Shown here piece by piece: positions 7,786 through 16,860 of a stretch of 64,000 nucleotides of DNA. Position numbers and translations under genes: made by a program. The stretch is taken from NCBI RefSeq assembly GCF_001457035.1, contig NZ_KQ758621.1, forward strand, positions 1-64,000. Reading direction: 5' to 3'. The notes beneath the pieces were generated by a model. It ran no database searches. It was given only the letters and a program-made list of their open reading frames with translations, and had not been told where the DNA came from. Within the stretch, counting starts at the first letter, position 1, and the number at the start of each line of letters is the position of its first letter. This DNA is from Fictibacillus enclensis. GTDB lineage: Bacteria; Bacillota; Bacilli; Bacillales; Fictibacillaceae.

Positions 7786-8679
7786 CTATTTTCTCATAAT
7801 TGTGGTCAGTTTTCCAAGCCCTTCTACCTCTACGGTTATTTCATCCCCATCTTTAAGCCAGTTTCTTTCTCCTTCCGGTTCTCCCATGATCACGCCTTCT
7901 GGTGTACCAGTCAAAATGAGATCCCCCGGTTGCAGCGTCATATGTTCTGATGCATAGCTGATAATTTCCTGACAGTTAAACACCAAATCTGCAGTATTCG
8001 AGTTTTGGCGAACATTTCCGTTGACCTCGGTCTTTAACGACAGAGCGTTTGGATCTTTCACTTCTTCCGCACTAACCAGATAAGGACCGACCGGGCAGAA
8101 GCCATCACACGTTTTTCCAAGCAGCCATTGTCCAGTTTTAAACTGCAGATCACGTGCCGACAAATCGTTTGCTGTGCAATAGCCGTATACATAATTGAGA
8201 GCATCTTCTTCACTGACCTTGCTGGCGGTTTTTCCGATCACAATGGCCAATTCCACTTCATAATCCACCTGCAATGAGCGCGCCGGCAATTTGACTTCCT
8301 GCTGATGACCGGCCAGAGCATTATTGAACTTGCTGAAAAGGATAGGAGATTCAGGAAGCGGCATGTTTGATTCTTCGGCATGCTTTTTGTAGTTTAATCC
8401 AACACATATAATTTTCTGTGGTTCTGTAACACATGGACCAATCTTCAAAGAATCCTCGGTGTAAAGAAATTCTTCCCTGGCCGCCATCTCTGAATCTGAA
8501 AATTGCTGCAGAGCAGCCTTCCCCTGTTCTCCTTTCGCAATCAATTCAGAGACAGTTTGCGGTACCGCATCTGAACCAAGTGAGCGGGCAGCACCCCCAA
8601 CATCCAAAATGCCGCGCTCCGTTTTTATTCCCAATACCCATTGTCCATCTTTTTCAAAGGTAACCGTAATCATGTTCAT
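7786..8679 (-). CDS. FAH-fold hydrolase/isomerase
   Basis: A 297-aa fumarylacetoacetate-hydrolase-family protein. The C-terminal catalytic domain shows VGLNYKKHAEES, the acidic metal ligands around VDYEVELAIVIGK, and TGTPEGVIMGEPEG near the end. The family covers acylpyruvases, 2-keto-4-pentenoate hydratases, oxaloacetate decarboxylases/tautomerases and 2-keto-3-deoxy-acid dehydratases. It is the last gene of the FAH-suyA/uxaA-like-aldehyde-dehydrogenase unit, 71 bp after the dehydrogenase, so an acid-catabolic step is likely. AGGAGAAGATGAAC precedes the start. The exact reaction is not assignable. Confidence 0.85.
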   Translation of the reverse strand: MNMITVTFEKDGQWVLGIKTERGILDVGGAARSLGSDAVPQTVSELIAKGEQGKAALQQFSDSEMAAREEFLYTEDSLKIGPCVTEPQKIICVGLNYKKHAEESNMPLPESPILFSKFNNALAGHQQEVKLPARSLQVDYEVELAIVIGKTASKVSEEDALNYVYGYCTANDLSARDLQFKTGQWLLGKTCDGFCPVGPYLVSAEEVKDPNALSLKTEVNGNVRQNSNTADLVFNCQEIISYASEHMTLQPGDLILTGTPEGVIMGEPEGERNWLKDGDEITVEVEGLGKLTTIMRK

Positions 8680-8750
8680 CTTCTCCTTTTCACATAAAAT
8701 AGGAGGGTTAATCAGCGGAACCCTGTCCGCCGATCACCCTCATTTAAGCC

Positions 8751-10220
8751 TTATTTGCCTTTGACAAATACCGTTTTGATGGATGTGTAAAATTCAATGG
8801 CAGCCTGCCCCTGTTCTCTTGAGTGGGAGCTCGATTGCTTCATGCCGCCAAATGGCGCCTGAAGCTCTACACCCGCTGTTTCGGCATTAATACGTACAAG
8901 CCCGGCGTCCATATCGTTAATAAAGGAAAGCATATGGCTGATGTTGGTCGTATAAATGGAGGCACTCAATCCAAACTCCACATCGTTGGCCATCTCAATC
9001 GCTTCCTCCATCGTTCCCACCTTGATTAACGCAAGAACCGGGCCGAAGATTTCCTCCTGAGAAATGGCCATGCCGCTTTCCACATTTTCAAAAACAGCCG
9101 GCTCGACATAAAAGCCATCCTTCGTTTCAGGTGCCTCGAGGCGCTGTCCGCCGTAAAGAAGGGTTGCTCCCTCTGCTTGTCCCTTTTCAATATAGGAGAG
9201 AACCGTTTCCAGCTGTTTTTCACTGGAGCACGGCCCCATCCAAGTTTCACCTTCAAGTCCAGGGCCAACCTTTAGCTCGCGGACTTTGGCAAGCAATTTT
9301 TCTTTGAACGCGTCATACACATCTTCATGAACGATCACACGGCTTGTTGCCGTACATTTTTGCCCGGTTGAGCGAAGACCGCCGCTGATGGTCCCGTCTA
9401 CCGCAAGATCAAGATCAGCATCAGCCGCAATGATCACCGGGTTCTTTCCGCCCATTTCGAGCTGGTATTTTGCTCCGCGCGCCAATGCGGCCTGGCCTAT
9501 CGCTTTTCCTGTCTGGTTGGAACCGGTAAACGTAATACCGTTGACTTGCGGATGATCGACGATGGCCTGTCCGACCTGTGAACCGGTACCTGTCACCATG
9601 TTCACTACTCCTGCTGGAATTCCTGCTTCGTCCAGACACTCGATCACTTTTACTGCTGTTACAGCCGCTTCCTGTGCCGGTTTAATGACGATGGAATTTC
9701 CGTAAATGAGACCAGGTGCCATTTTCCAAACCGGGATCGCCACTGGAAAGTTCCATGGAGAAATAACGCCAACAACGCCAAGCGGAACACGTGTTGTAAA
9801 CATTAATGCCTCACTGTCGCTGGATGGAATGACATCGCCTGTCTTGCGCATGCCCTCTCCCGCATAATAGCGAAGAATGGCCACGCCTCTGAGCGTTTCA
9901 CCCTTGGCTTCTCCTAAAGTTTTTCCCATCTCTTTTGTCATTGTTTCAGCAATTTCATCGGCACGGCTTTCCAGGATATTGGCTGCCTTATAAAGGAATT
10001 CTCCTCTTGCTGCACCGGACAGCTTTTTCCATGAGGCGAGAGCGTTGTGTGCTGCAGCAACCGCCTGGTCCACATCTTCTTTTCCAGATTTTTGTACATT
10101 GCCCACCACATCGTGTTTGTTTGCCGGATTGATGCAGGAGATGGTTTCATTCGTTGAGGCTTCCACCCATTCTCCGTTTACGTAATTCAAATATGTTTTC
10201 ACCTGTGTTTGTACTGCCAT
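8751..10220 (-). CDS. aldehyde dehydrogenase, probable 2,5-dioxovalerate (alpha-ketoglutarate semialdehyde) dehydrogenase
   Basis: A 489-aa NAD(P)-dependent aldehyde dehydrogenase. Seen are the cofactor segment [17 protein letters not shown] (154-170), the Glu in LEMGGKNP (E255) and the catalytic Cys in GQKCTATSR (C289). The sequence is close to the GucD/YcbD-type enzymes that oxidise alpha-ketoglutarate semialdehyde to 2-oxoglutarate at the end of glucarate/galactarate or pentonate degradation. Its position after a split UxaA-type dehydratase and a KDP-dehydratase-like FAH protein fits this. The ribosome binding site is AGGGAGCGATCA. Substrate assignment rests on resemblance and context. Confidence 0.88.
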   Translation of the reverse strand: MAVQTQVKTYLNYVNGEWVEASTNETISCINPANKHDVVGNVQKSGKEDVDQAVAAAHNALASWKKLSGAARGEFLYKAANILESRADEIAETMTKEMGKTLGEAKGETLRGVAILRYYAGEGMRKTGDVIPSSDSEALMFTTRVPLGVVGVISPWNFPVAIPVWKMAPGLIYGNSIVIKPAQEAAVTAVKVIECLDEAGIPAGVVNMVTGTGSQVGQAIVDHPQVNGITFTGSNQTGKAIGQAALARGAKYQLEMGGKNPVIIAADADLDLAVDGTISGGLRSTGQKCTATSRVIVHEDVYDAFKEKLLAKVRELKVGPGLEGETWMGPCSSEKQLETVLSYIEKGQAEGATLLYGGQRLEAPETKDGFYVEPAVFENVESGMAISQEEIFGPVLALIKVGTMEEAIEMANDVEFGLSASIYTTNISHMLSFINDMDAGLVRINAETAGVELQAPFGGMKQSSSHSREQGQAAIEFYTSIKTVFVKGK

Positions 10221-10243
10221 TGATCATCGCTCCCTTTCTTTTT

Positions 10244-11419
10244 TTAAAATGTAGGTCCAATTCTCCATATGCCAAAATCGTGCTGCTTCAGAATTTCCGA
10301 CTTGGTCAGTTTGCCTGAAGAAACCTCTTTGATCTCTTCAAAAATCCGCTGTCCGACTTCCCCAATCGTTTCTTCTCCTTCAATAATCGTACCGGCATTC
10401 AAATCCATGTTATCGCTCATGTTTTCAAACATGGCGGTATTCGTTGAAATCTTGATTACCGGGGCAATCGGTGAGCCGGTTGGTGTTCCGCGTCCGCTTG
10501 TAAACAGAACCACTTGTGCACCGCCTGCGACCATTCCGGTCAGCTGTTCGATATCATGCCCCGGGGTGTCCATCCAGACCAGACCCTTTTGCGAGGGCGG
10601 CTCCGCATAATTGATCAATTCCTGAAGAGGCGTTGTTCCTGATTTGTTGGATGCACCGAGTGACTTTTCCTCCAGCGAGCTCAAGCCTCCTTCAATATTG
10701 CCCGGGCTCGGGTTGCCTGTACGAATATCCACACCCATCAGGATGGCGCGGTTTTCCATCTGTTCAATGACTTCATACACCCGTTTAGCCACTTGATCAT
10801 TGACCGCCCGTTTGGCCAGCAGGTGCTCCGCTCCGATCAGTTCTGTCGTTTCAGCCAAAATCGCGGTACCGCCTGCCTCCACGACCAGGTCGCTCACCAC
10901 GCCAACTGCCGGATTGGCAGAAAGGCCTGAGCAGGCATCGGATCCGCCGCACTCTGTTCCAACGATCAGCTCGCTGAAGTCAAAGGGCTCGCGGCGCTGT
11001 GCCGAGGCATCCTGCACCATTTTGGCTGCCACCTTTGCGCCCTGGGCAATCGTCATCAAGGTACCGCCGTTATCCTGTATGGAAACGACCTCGACGGGTT
11101 TTCCGCTTTTGGCGATTTCACCCGCCACACTGCGTGCCTGATGGGTTTCGCAACCCAATCCTAGAACAACCACACCATAAACATTGGGATTCAGTCCCAT
11201 TCCGACATAGGTTCGAAACGTCTGGTCATAGTCCTCTCCCACCTGGGCGCATCCGTGCTGGTGAATGAAGCTGACGGTTCCCTGTACGAGCTCCGTGATC
11301 TGCTTGGCGGCCTGGGTGGCGCACGTAATCGTCGGCAGGATCAGCACGTGGTTGCGGACACCTACCTTCCCGTCAGGGCGCCGGTATCCGAGCAATTGAT
11401 TACTGTACTCGAGATTCAA
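10244..11419 (-). CDS. UxaA-family dehydratase, large subunit (split)
   Basis: 391 aa corresponding to the large C-terminal part of altronate/galactarate dehydratase-type proteins. It contains LLGYRRPDGKVGVRNHVLIL, HQHGCAQVGEDYDQT, GLGCETHQA and VGTECGGSDACSGLSANPAVG, plus FTSGRGTPTGSPIAP near the C-terminus. These cysteines and the Gly-rich loop are family metal/substrate elements. A TTG start at 11419, behind AGGGGAGATAAAG, is preferred to the longer frame. It overlaps the SAF-domain gene by 20 bp, implying translational coupling of the two subunits. Members act on altronate, galactarate, arabonate-type acids or, as SuyAB, on (2R)-sulfolactate. The substrate is open. Confidence 0.88.
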   Translation of the reverse strand: MNLEYSNQLLGYRRPDGKVGVRNHVLILPTITCATQAAKQITELVQGTVSFIHQHGCAQVGEDYDQTFRTYVGMGLNPNVYGVVVLGLGCETHQARSVAGEIAKSGKPVEVVSIQDNGGTLMTIAQGAKVAAKMVQDASAQRREPFDFSELIVGTECGGSDACSGLSANPAVGVVSDLVVEAGGTAILAETTELIGAEHLLAKRAVNDQVAKRVYEVIEQMENRAILMGVDIRTGNPSPGNIEGGLSSLEEKSLGASNKSGTTPLQELINYAEPPSQKGLVWMDTPGHDIEQLTGMVAGGAQVVLFTSGRGTPTGSPIAPVIKISTNTAMFENMSDNMDLNAGTIIEGEETIGEVGQRIFEEIKEVSSGKLTKSEILKQHDFGIWRIGPTF

Positions 11420-11711
11420 CTTTATCTCCCCTTCCTCTGATGCCTTCGAGATTATGTACATGAACGTGTTCGCCCATGCTGATTTCAGAGGATGCCCGGC
11501 CAATGATTTCCCCGTATTTCAAAATCTCCGCTCCCGCTTCAATCGGCTTGACCGCGAATTTATGGCCAAAGCGGATATCCTGAACCAATTGCACTTCCTG
11601 TTGATGCCCTTCACAAACAACTGGAACAACAGCTCCCTTCGGCAGATCCATCAGCGCAATGGCCACGTTGTCCGAAGGCTTCATCATTACCGTTTTATAC
11701 TGGACTCCCAT
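11400..11711 (-). CDS. UxaA-family SAF-domain small subunit
   Basis: A 103-aa protein matching the N-terminal SAF domain of altronate/galactarate dehydratases: SDNVAIALMDLPKGAVV, then DIRFGHKFAVKPIEAGAEILKYGEIIGRA and the GEHVHVHNLEG signature. In single-chain enzymes this domain precedes the part encoded just downstream; here they are two overlapping genes, as in SuyA/SuyB and split GarD/UxaA proteins. Its partner is the product of 10244-11419. A GAGGAGGATCGTTTC sequence precedes the ATG at 11711. Confidence 0.88.
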   Translation of the reverse strand: MGVQYKTVMMKPSDNVAIALMDLPKGAVVPVVCEGHQQEVQLVQDIRFGHKFAVKPIEAGAEILKYGEIIGRASSEISMGEHVHVHNLEGIRGRGDKVESRVQ

Positions 11712-11780
11712 GAAACGATCCTCCTCCCGAATAACTGTTTCAACATTCCCATCATACCTAATTTTCAGTCTTTTTGCTGG

Positions 11781-12683
11781 TTAGCGGGCCGCTGAAATTT
11801 TACTTTTTTGCGTTTTTACCGGATTGTTCAACGTGCCGATGGAAGAAATTTCGATCTCGATCCGGTCTCCGTCCTGCAGTGTGAATTCATTTGGAGGTAC
11901 GATGCAGGTTCCCGTTAATAATACGGTTCCGTCAAAAAGATCATTGTCTTTTGCCAGGTAATCCACAAGTTCATCTAACCGTCTCTTTAATTGTTTCGTA
12001 TTGGCCGTGCCTTCCACCACTTTTTCTTCCCCACGGTAAATGCGGCAGGCAAAATCAAAGTCATATGGATCTTCAACTGCATCTGCGAGTAAGATCACTG
12101 GACCGATCGCGCAGGAATTTTTCCATACTTTTGCCTGCGGCAGATACAACGGATTCTCTCCTTCAATGTCCCGGCAGCTCATGTCATTTCCAGCCGTGTA
12201 TCCCAGTACCTTTCCGTTCCTGTCAAGTACCAGCCCAAGCTCCGGCTCAGGAATTTGCCAGTTGGAGTCACTTCGAAGGTAAACCGGCTGATCCGGTCCG
12301 ACCGTGCGTGCCGCTGTGGATTTAAAAAAGATTTCGGGACGTTTTGCATCATACACTTTATCGTAAAATGTTTCGGCATCGAGCTTCCCGTCAGTCGCTT
12401 CATAGTTTCGTGCCTCTTTGCTCTTTTCATACGTTACACCCGCTGCCCAGACCTCAGGAGCCAAAATAGGAACCCCGAGCTCCAGCTCACCAAACGTTGC
12501 GTTTTGCGGCTCCTGCCCCGCAATCAATTCCTGGACATGTTTCAATGGGGTGGTTTCTGCTTTTTCTGCTTCTGAAACCAGTTCCAAAAAATCGGCATAA
12601 GGCAAATCATACACTCTTTCATCGTTTGCTAAAGCAGCCAGACTGAAATTACCTTCATTGTTTTTATATCGTAAAATGCGCAT
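11781..12683 (-). CDS. FAH-family 2-keto-3-deoxy-sugar-acid dehydratase candidate
   Basis: A 300-aa FAH-fold protein of the subgroup containing 2-dehydro-3-deoxy-D-arabinonate/pentonate dehydratases. Features include VWAAGVTYEKSKEAR (about 78-92), IFFKSTAARTVGP, the acidic ligands in PEPELGLVLD, and the TGTCIVPPNEF loop near the C-terminus. Such enzymes convert 2-keto-3-deoxypentonate to alpha-ketoglutarate semialdehyde, the substrate expected for the dehydrogenase encoded three genes on. It is the first gene of a unit behind the palindrome at 12705-12729. The start is supported by AGGAGAATACGAG. Confidence 0.8.
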   Translation of the reverse strand: MRILRYKNNEGNFSLAALANDERVYDLPYADFLELVSEAEKAETTPLKHVQELIAGQEPQNATFGELELGVPILAPEVWAAGVTYEKSKEARNYEATDGKLDAETFYDKVYDAKRPEIFFKSTAARTVGPDQPVYLRSDSNWQIPEPELGLVLDRNGKVLGYTAGNDMSCRDIEGENPLYLPQAKVWKNSCAIGPVILLADAVEDPYDFDFACRIYRGEEKVVEGTANTKQLKRRLDELVDYLAKDNDLFDGTVLLTGTCIVPPNEFTLQDGDRIEIEISSIGTLNNPVKTQKSKISAAR

Positions 12684-12704
12684 CTCGTATTCTCCTTTTG
12701 TTTG

Positions 12705-12729
12705 GTTTTATATTATAAAACTGCGTTCT
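12705..12729. promoter_or_regulatory. putative IclR operator, copy 1
   Basis: A perfect 17-bp palindrome GTTTTATATTATAAAAC followed by a 3-nt gap and GTTCT, 22 bp before the FAH gene start. On the minus strand the palindrome holds TATAAT, so it could overlap the -10 element. The same 25-bp arrangement occurs at 24582 and 24681, before the TRAP operon. Confidence 0.65.
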
Positions 12730-12767
12730 CATTAAAGGATACACTCCTGGCATAAGGAGCGCTTGTT

Positions 12768-13541
12768 TTAAATGGACGAGGCTTTTACCCCAAATCCAAG
12801 TTCCCGTGAAATGTTTTCTGCTGTTTCCTTCAGCATCTCGGCAATCTCTTTGATCGCTTTTTTATTAATGCGGTGTACCGGCTGCGACATGCTGATGGCT
12901 GCAATCACATGTTCCGAGTGGTCTCTGATCGGAACCGAAATACATGAAACGCCAGGTTCGTTTTCTTGATTATCCATGGCGAAGCCTTCATTTCTTACAT
13001 TGTCGAGTTCAGTCAAGAAATCCTTTTCATTGGTAATGGTTTTAGGCGTCTGGCTGATGTAATCATAATCCTTGAGAATGGCGGCCAGTTCTTCCTGGTC
13101 TTTAAAGGCCACAAGCGCCTTTCCTACCGCACTGCAGTGCACCGGTATTCTGCGCCCGATCCTGGAATAAAGGATGGTAGCTGCAGATCCTTCGACCTTG
13201 TCGATGTAAACGCCTTCCTTTCCATCCAAAATAACAAGATGGATGGTGTTCCCCGTTTTCATGGACAGCTCCATGAGATGTTTTTTCGCTACAGACCGGA
13301 TATCCAGGTTATGGATCACAAAGTTCCCGCGCTCGAAAAGTTTCATTCCCAGCTTGTATTTTCCGTTTTCAGGATTTTGCTCAATATAGTTGTAATGCTG
13401 TAGTGTTTTAAGCAAAGAATGGACTGTACTTTTGTGTAAATTCATTCTTGAGCTGATGTCGGTTATTTTTAATTCCGATTCATATTCGTCAAAAAGGTCC
13501 AGAATACGAAGCGCCCGGTCTACGGATTGAATAATTGGCAT
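12768..13541 (-). CDS. IclR-family transcriptional regulator
   Basis: A 257-aa regulator with an N-terminal winged helix-turn-helix (SVDRALRILDLFDE, then LKITDISSRMNLHKSTVHSLLKTL, about residues 24-47). An IclR effector-binding domain follows, with SRIGRRIPVHCSAVGKAL near 126-143 and PGVSCISVPIRD near 198-210. Homologues such as KdgR control sugar-acid catabolism and usually respond to a pathway keto-acid. It lies inside the sugar-acid locus, between the U32-like gene and the FAH gene. Three copies of one palindrome flank its two putative target units. AAAGGGTGAATGAGAC precedes the ATG. Confidence 0.92.
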   Translation of the reverse strand: MPIIQSVDRALRILDLFDEYESELKITDISSRMNLHKSTVHSLLKTLQHYNYIEQNPENGKYKLGMKLFERGNFVIHNLDIRSVAKKHLMELSMKTGNTIHLVILDGKEGVYIDKVEGSAATILYSRIGRRIPVHCSAVGKALVAFKDQEELAAILKDYDYISQTPKTITNEKDFLTELDNVRNEGFAMDNQENEPGVSCISVPIRDHSEHVIAAISMSQPVHRINKKAIKEIAEMLKETAENISRELGFGVKASSI

Positions 13542-13669
13542 GTCTCATTCACCCTTTGATAAAGTTTGATGGCTTGTCTTTTCCCTTATGGTACCACACC
13601 ACAAGGGGGATACAACCGGATTTGCCTTGCAGGACATGCCAAAATCTGTAAGCGCTCTATAGCCTTGGA

Positions 13670-14620
13670 TCAAGGCGCTGCTACTTTTCCGCCTGGCAAA
13701 GGAACGGCGATTCCCTCGGCCCCTTTTTCTGAAACCTTGAGATCCGGAGCATAACGCTTAATCATCTCGAGGCCAAGCTTTGCTCGTCTCACACGCTCTT
13801 TTGAGAGTGCAATTGAGGTCGGCTCAAGATGGGTTCCTGAAGGGTAAATGTTAGGAGCATTGCGCAAACCGAATTTAATATATACCGGCGCTGCTACCCG
13901 GATGATTTCTGGTATTTCATAATGGCGGATAAAGCCGCCGACATCATCAGGCACTTCCACATAAATATCGATCGGAACGTCAACCGCCTGGCGGATCGCT
14001 GCGAGCCTTGAAAGCGTAAGGTCGGTGGGCACGTTGTACGTTCCGGCACCAATCTGCTCCATCAGACGGATTGAAATTGGATTCGCCTGTGCCACCTGCA
14101 CCGAAACTTTAACCACCAGGTCAGCAGGAAGTTCCCCGGTCTTTTTCAATTCATTAACGAGCCACAATAATCCTTCATCCGCCACTAAAATCCCCCGGAT
14201 TCCGGCGTTGCAGGCGCGCTTGATATCCTCGATGGAATAGATGAGCTGATCCATTCCCTGTACACGAAGGCCGGCAATTTTTCCGGCACTTGCCCATTGC
14301 ATGGCCGATACATCCCAGCTGCCACGCGGGCCAACAAACAAGCTGACTTCAAGGTTTTCTCTTCTGCCGATAGCTGCCATCTGCTCAAGCTCGTCGTCGG
14401 TCAAAAGCATAATTCCACTACCCTGTGAGATTCGGTGAATGCCAACGTCATATTGCTCGCAGGCCTCAATGACCGCTTCAAATGATGCCGGGCCTTCCAC
14501 ACTTGGGATTTCAACACGGTACTGCGCTCCATCAGGAAATGTTTTTTCCGAAGACGGGAGGTCATGACAATCTCCGGGAGGGAAACCCAATTTCTCAATA
14601 GCTCTTTTCGTTTCTTCCAT
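13670..14620 (-). CDS. peptidase-U32-like TIM-barrel protein
   Basis: A 316-aa cytosolic protein resembling the U32 collagenase-like barrel (segments AGLRVQGMDQLIYSIEDIKRA, CNAGIRGILVADEGLL and VQVAQANPISIRLMEQIGAGTYNVPTDLTL, then an acidic DIYVEVPDDVGGF strand). U32 proteins are mostly RNA- or cofactor-modifying rather than true proteases. No protease signature is evident here, and the context (18 bp after a YjhG-type dehydratase in a sugar-acid operon) argues for a metabolic role, possibly aldolase-like. The function is unassigned; family membership is a moderate-confidence reading. The start is preceded by AAAGGAAGATATCTA. Confidence 0.6.
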   Translation of the reverse strand: MEETKRAIEKLGFPPGDCHDLPSSEKTFPDGAQYRVEIPSVEGPASFEAVIEACEQYDVGIHRISQGSGIMLLTDDELEQMAAIGRRENLEVSLFVGPRGSWDVSAMQWASAGKIAGLRVQGMDQLIYSIEDIKRACNAGIRGILVADEGLLWLVNELKKTGELPADLVVKVSVQVAQANPISIRLMEQIGAGTYNVPTDLTLSRLAAIRQAVDVPIDIYVEVPDDVGGFIRHYEIPEIIRVAAPVYIKFGLRNAPNIYPSGTHLEPTSIALSKERVRRAKLGLEMIKRYAPDLKVSEKGAEGIAVPLPGGKVAAP

Positions 14621-14638
14621 TAGATATCTTCCTTTCGA

Positions 14639-16828
14639 TTAATGTTGGGCAAGATTAAGTGAAACAACATCTTTTTGATAGTCCAAATCTGCTTCCTCAA
14701 ACACTTGAAGCGGAACCACACCATGAGCTGCATCTGTATGGCTGGTCATCCTGTTGCTTGCGGCTACCTGGCGCTGGCGTTTGGAGATGGCCTTCATGCG
14801 GGAAGCTGCCAATTCTTTTCTTTGCTGGCGAATATGCTCAAATTTAAATACCTGTTGTCCACGCTGGAACGCCGTTTCGTCCATGAACTGAATGGTGCGC
14901 TCACGGAAATCAAGAAACAGTACATCCCCCGTTTGGAGATAAAGGATTCCGCCGTCTCCCTTGGCTTCTGGGGTCATATGGCCTACCGCGGCTCCGTAGG
15001 TAACGCCTGAATAGCGCCCGTCACTGATCAGGGTTGCCATCCTTTTCAGCTTACGGTTTGCGTTGATGTGCTGCATCGGCGTAAACATTTCCGGCATGCC
15101 GAATGCGACAGGTCCCTGGCCGGATACCACAACCGCGAGTTTCAGGATCCCCTCTTCCACCATGGCATCGAATAACACATCATAAGAATGGGTTTTCAAG
15201 GCTTCATATCGGTCCGGCGCATTTTGGTTTACAGCAGCAAGAAGATTTTCATGGGTGAATGCTTTCGTATTTCTTAGCTTGTCAACCAGCTCGGCGTCAA
15301 GAAGTCCATGGTTGGCGTCCTCTTCGTTGTCATAATAAAGAACAAACGCCGCCTTTTTATCGAACTCATCAAGCTGCAGGGTCGTCATCCCGCTGATTTT
15401 AACCACAGCGCTTTCAAAAAAGTTACCGCTGAGTACGTCAACACCGCTGTATGGCCGTCTTGGCTTATCAAGAATGACCGGATTTTCAGCAATCTTTTCA
15501 ATGGACACCTTATGTTCTTTTTCCAGCCGCTCACGCCAGCTCGTGCCGGTTACGGTTGGAGCATCTACATCCATCGGCACCCCATTTTGAAGCAGTTCAT
15601 AAAATAATGATTCCATGCCGCGGCTGTTTCCTGAGCAGCATTGCATCGCCAGTGCAAATATGTCCCTGCCCTGGGTGAGACTGTAGTCAAACAAATCAGG
15701 CACCGGCACCTCGTGATGAATGCGGTCCATTTCATGCAGGCTGAACTTGAATCCGCCATAAAGCATCCCGGCCACGATGTGCATCATCAAATTGGTGGAA
15801 CCGCCGGATGCGCTGTGGATGCGGACGGCATTTTTAATGTTAGAAGCCATAATATTGGAAGCCCCGAAGGCTTGCTGGTTAATCATGCCTGCCAACGGAT
15901 CAAGCGCCGCATTGATCTGTTCCTGTGTCGGAGGATCGGTCAGCAGCTCCAGCTCAGGGTGTACAAGCCCCATACCGGCAACCAGGTGCCGCGAGCTGTT
16001 TCCGGTTCCGTTAAACGCACAAACCCCGCCAAGCCCGTCGCACGTATTGACCGCCAGACGCTTTTCGTAATCATCGTGTTCCGCCTGGGAGATGAATCCT
16101 TTTTCCTTTGCCCGCTGAAGAACGCCCTGGAACGCGGTGTTGGATGAACATTGAAGAATGTAAGCCATCGCATCACGAAGATCATAAGCGATGTCATCCG
16201 CTCCGTTTTGCTCCGCTTTTTGGGCAACCGCCTCAAGCTCTTGAAAAAGGCCTTCTGGAATGGTTCCACCCTGTAAAACATGGGCAGGAGCAAATGTTGC
16301 AAAGAACGGCGCTTCCCCGCGATAGTTCCGGATGCGGTCGAGATGGGCCATGGCACTTACCACTCCAAGCGGCTGTTTGTCACAGCCCTGGATGACAAAG
16401 GCGCCATGATAGCTGTGCGCCTCGATCTGGTTGACAACCATTTCCGCAACTGCATTTCTGCTTTGCAGGGAATAACTCATCCCCTGGTTGCTTTGCGCGG
16501 TTCCGTCACACATGACCGGTGTGGAAAAATAAAAAGGAACCCCTCCGTTTTGCCAGATGCGCAGCGCAGCCCTGGACGATGTCTGAAAGTCCATAATATG
16601 GGCTGGATGATCGGGAGATCCCCCGATAATGGCAATACGCGGCGCATTTTCATGAAGCCGGTTATAAATTTCCTCCAGGGTCCAGTCCGGCGCATCGCCT
16701 TCATAGGTTGGCCCGAGAATCTGTTTTGCCCGGTCCAAAAGGCCCGCAACACAAATGGGTTCATTGGCCTTACCCTGAACATTGTCACGATATGGATTAT
16801 AGGAATTTTCGATATATGGATACAACAC
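14639..16828 (-). CDS. IlvD/Edd-family sugar-acid dehydratase (YjhG/xylonate-type)
   Basis: A 729-aa member of the IlvD/Edd dehydratases. Expected iron-sulfur ligands are the Cys in PVMCDGTAQSNQGMSY, in FVIQGCDKQPLG and in AVNTCDGLGGVCAFNGTG. A late SDGRYSGVTYGAAVGHMTPEA motif is the family C-terminal domain. The sequence is closest in style to YjhG/YagF D-xylonate dehydratases (about 655 aa), with a longer C-terminal tail (residues about 660-729, Arg/Lys-rich). It dehydrates an aldonic acid to a 2-keto-3-deoxy acid, feeding the FAH and aldehyde dehydrogenase steps nearby. Its gene follows the membrane protein by 32 bp. Substrate is inferred only as a pentonic/hexonic acid. Confidence 0.87.
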   Translation of the reverse strand: MLYPYIENSYNPYRDNVQGKANEPICVAGLLDRAKQILGPTYEGDAPDWTLEEIYNRLHENAPRIAIIGGSPDHPAHIMDFQTSSRAALRIWQNGGVPFYFSTPVMCDGTAQSNQGMSYSLQSRNAVAEMVVNQIEAHSYHGAFVIQGCDKQPLGVVSAMAHLDRIRNYRGEAPFFATFAPAHVLQGGTIPEGLFQELEAVAQKAEQNGADDIAYDLRDAMAYILQCSSNTAFQGVLQRAKEKGFISQAEHDDYEKRLAVNTCDGLGGVCAFNGTGNSSRHLVAGMGLVHPELELLTDPPTQEQINAALDPLAGMINQQAFGASNIMASNIKNAVRIHSASGGSTNLMMHIVAGMLYGGFKFSLHEMDRIHHEVPVPDLFDYSLTQGRDIFALAMQCCSGNSRGMESLFYELLQNGVPMDVDAPTVTGTSWRERLEKEHKVSIEKIAENPVILDKPRRPYSGVDVLSGNFFESAVVKISGMTTLQLDEFDKKAAFVLYYDNEEDANHGLLDAELVDKLRNTKAFTHENLLAAVNQNAPDRYEALKTHSYDVLFDAMVEEGILKLAVVVSGQGPVAFGMPEMFTPMQHINANRKLKRMATLISDGRYSGVTYGAAVGHMTPEAKGDGGILYLQTGDVLFLDFRERTIQFMDETAFQRGQQVFKFEHIRQQRKELAASRMKAISKRQRQVAASNRMTSHTDAAHGVVPLQVFEEADLDYQKDVVSLNLAQH

Positions 16829-16860
16829 AATAGTTCGCCACCTTTTAAACTAGTAAACTG

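Noticed and set aside
13670-14620. Active protease call for the U32-like protein
   Set aside because: No protease motif is evident and the operon is metabolic, so only fold-level likeness is reported.
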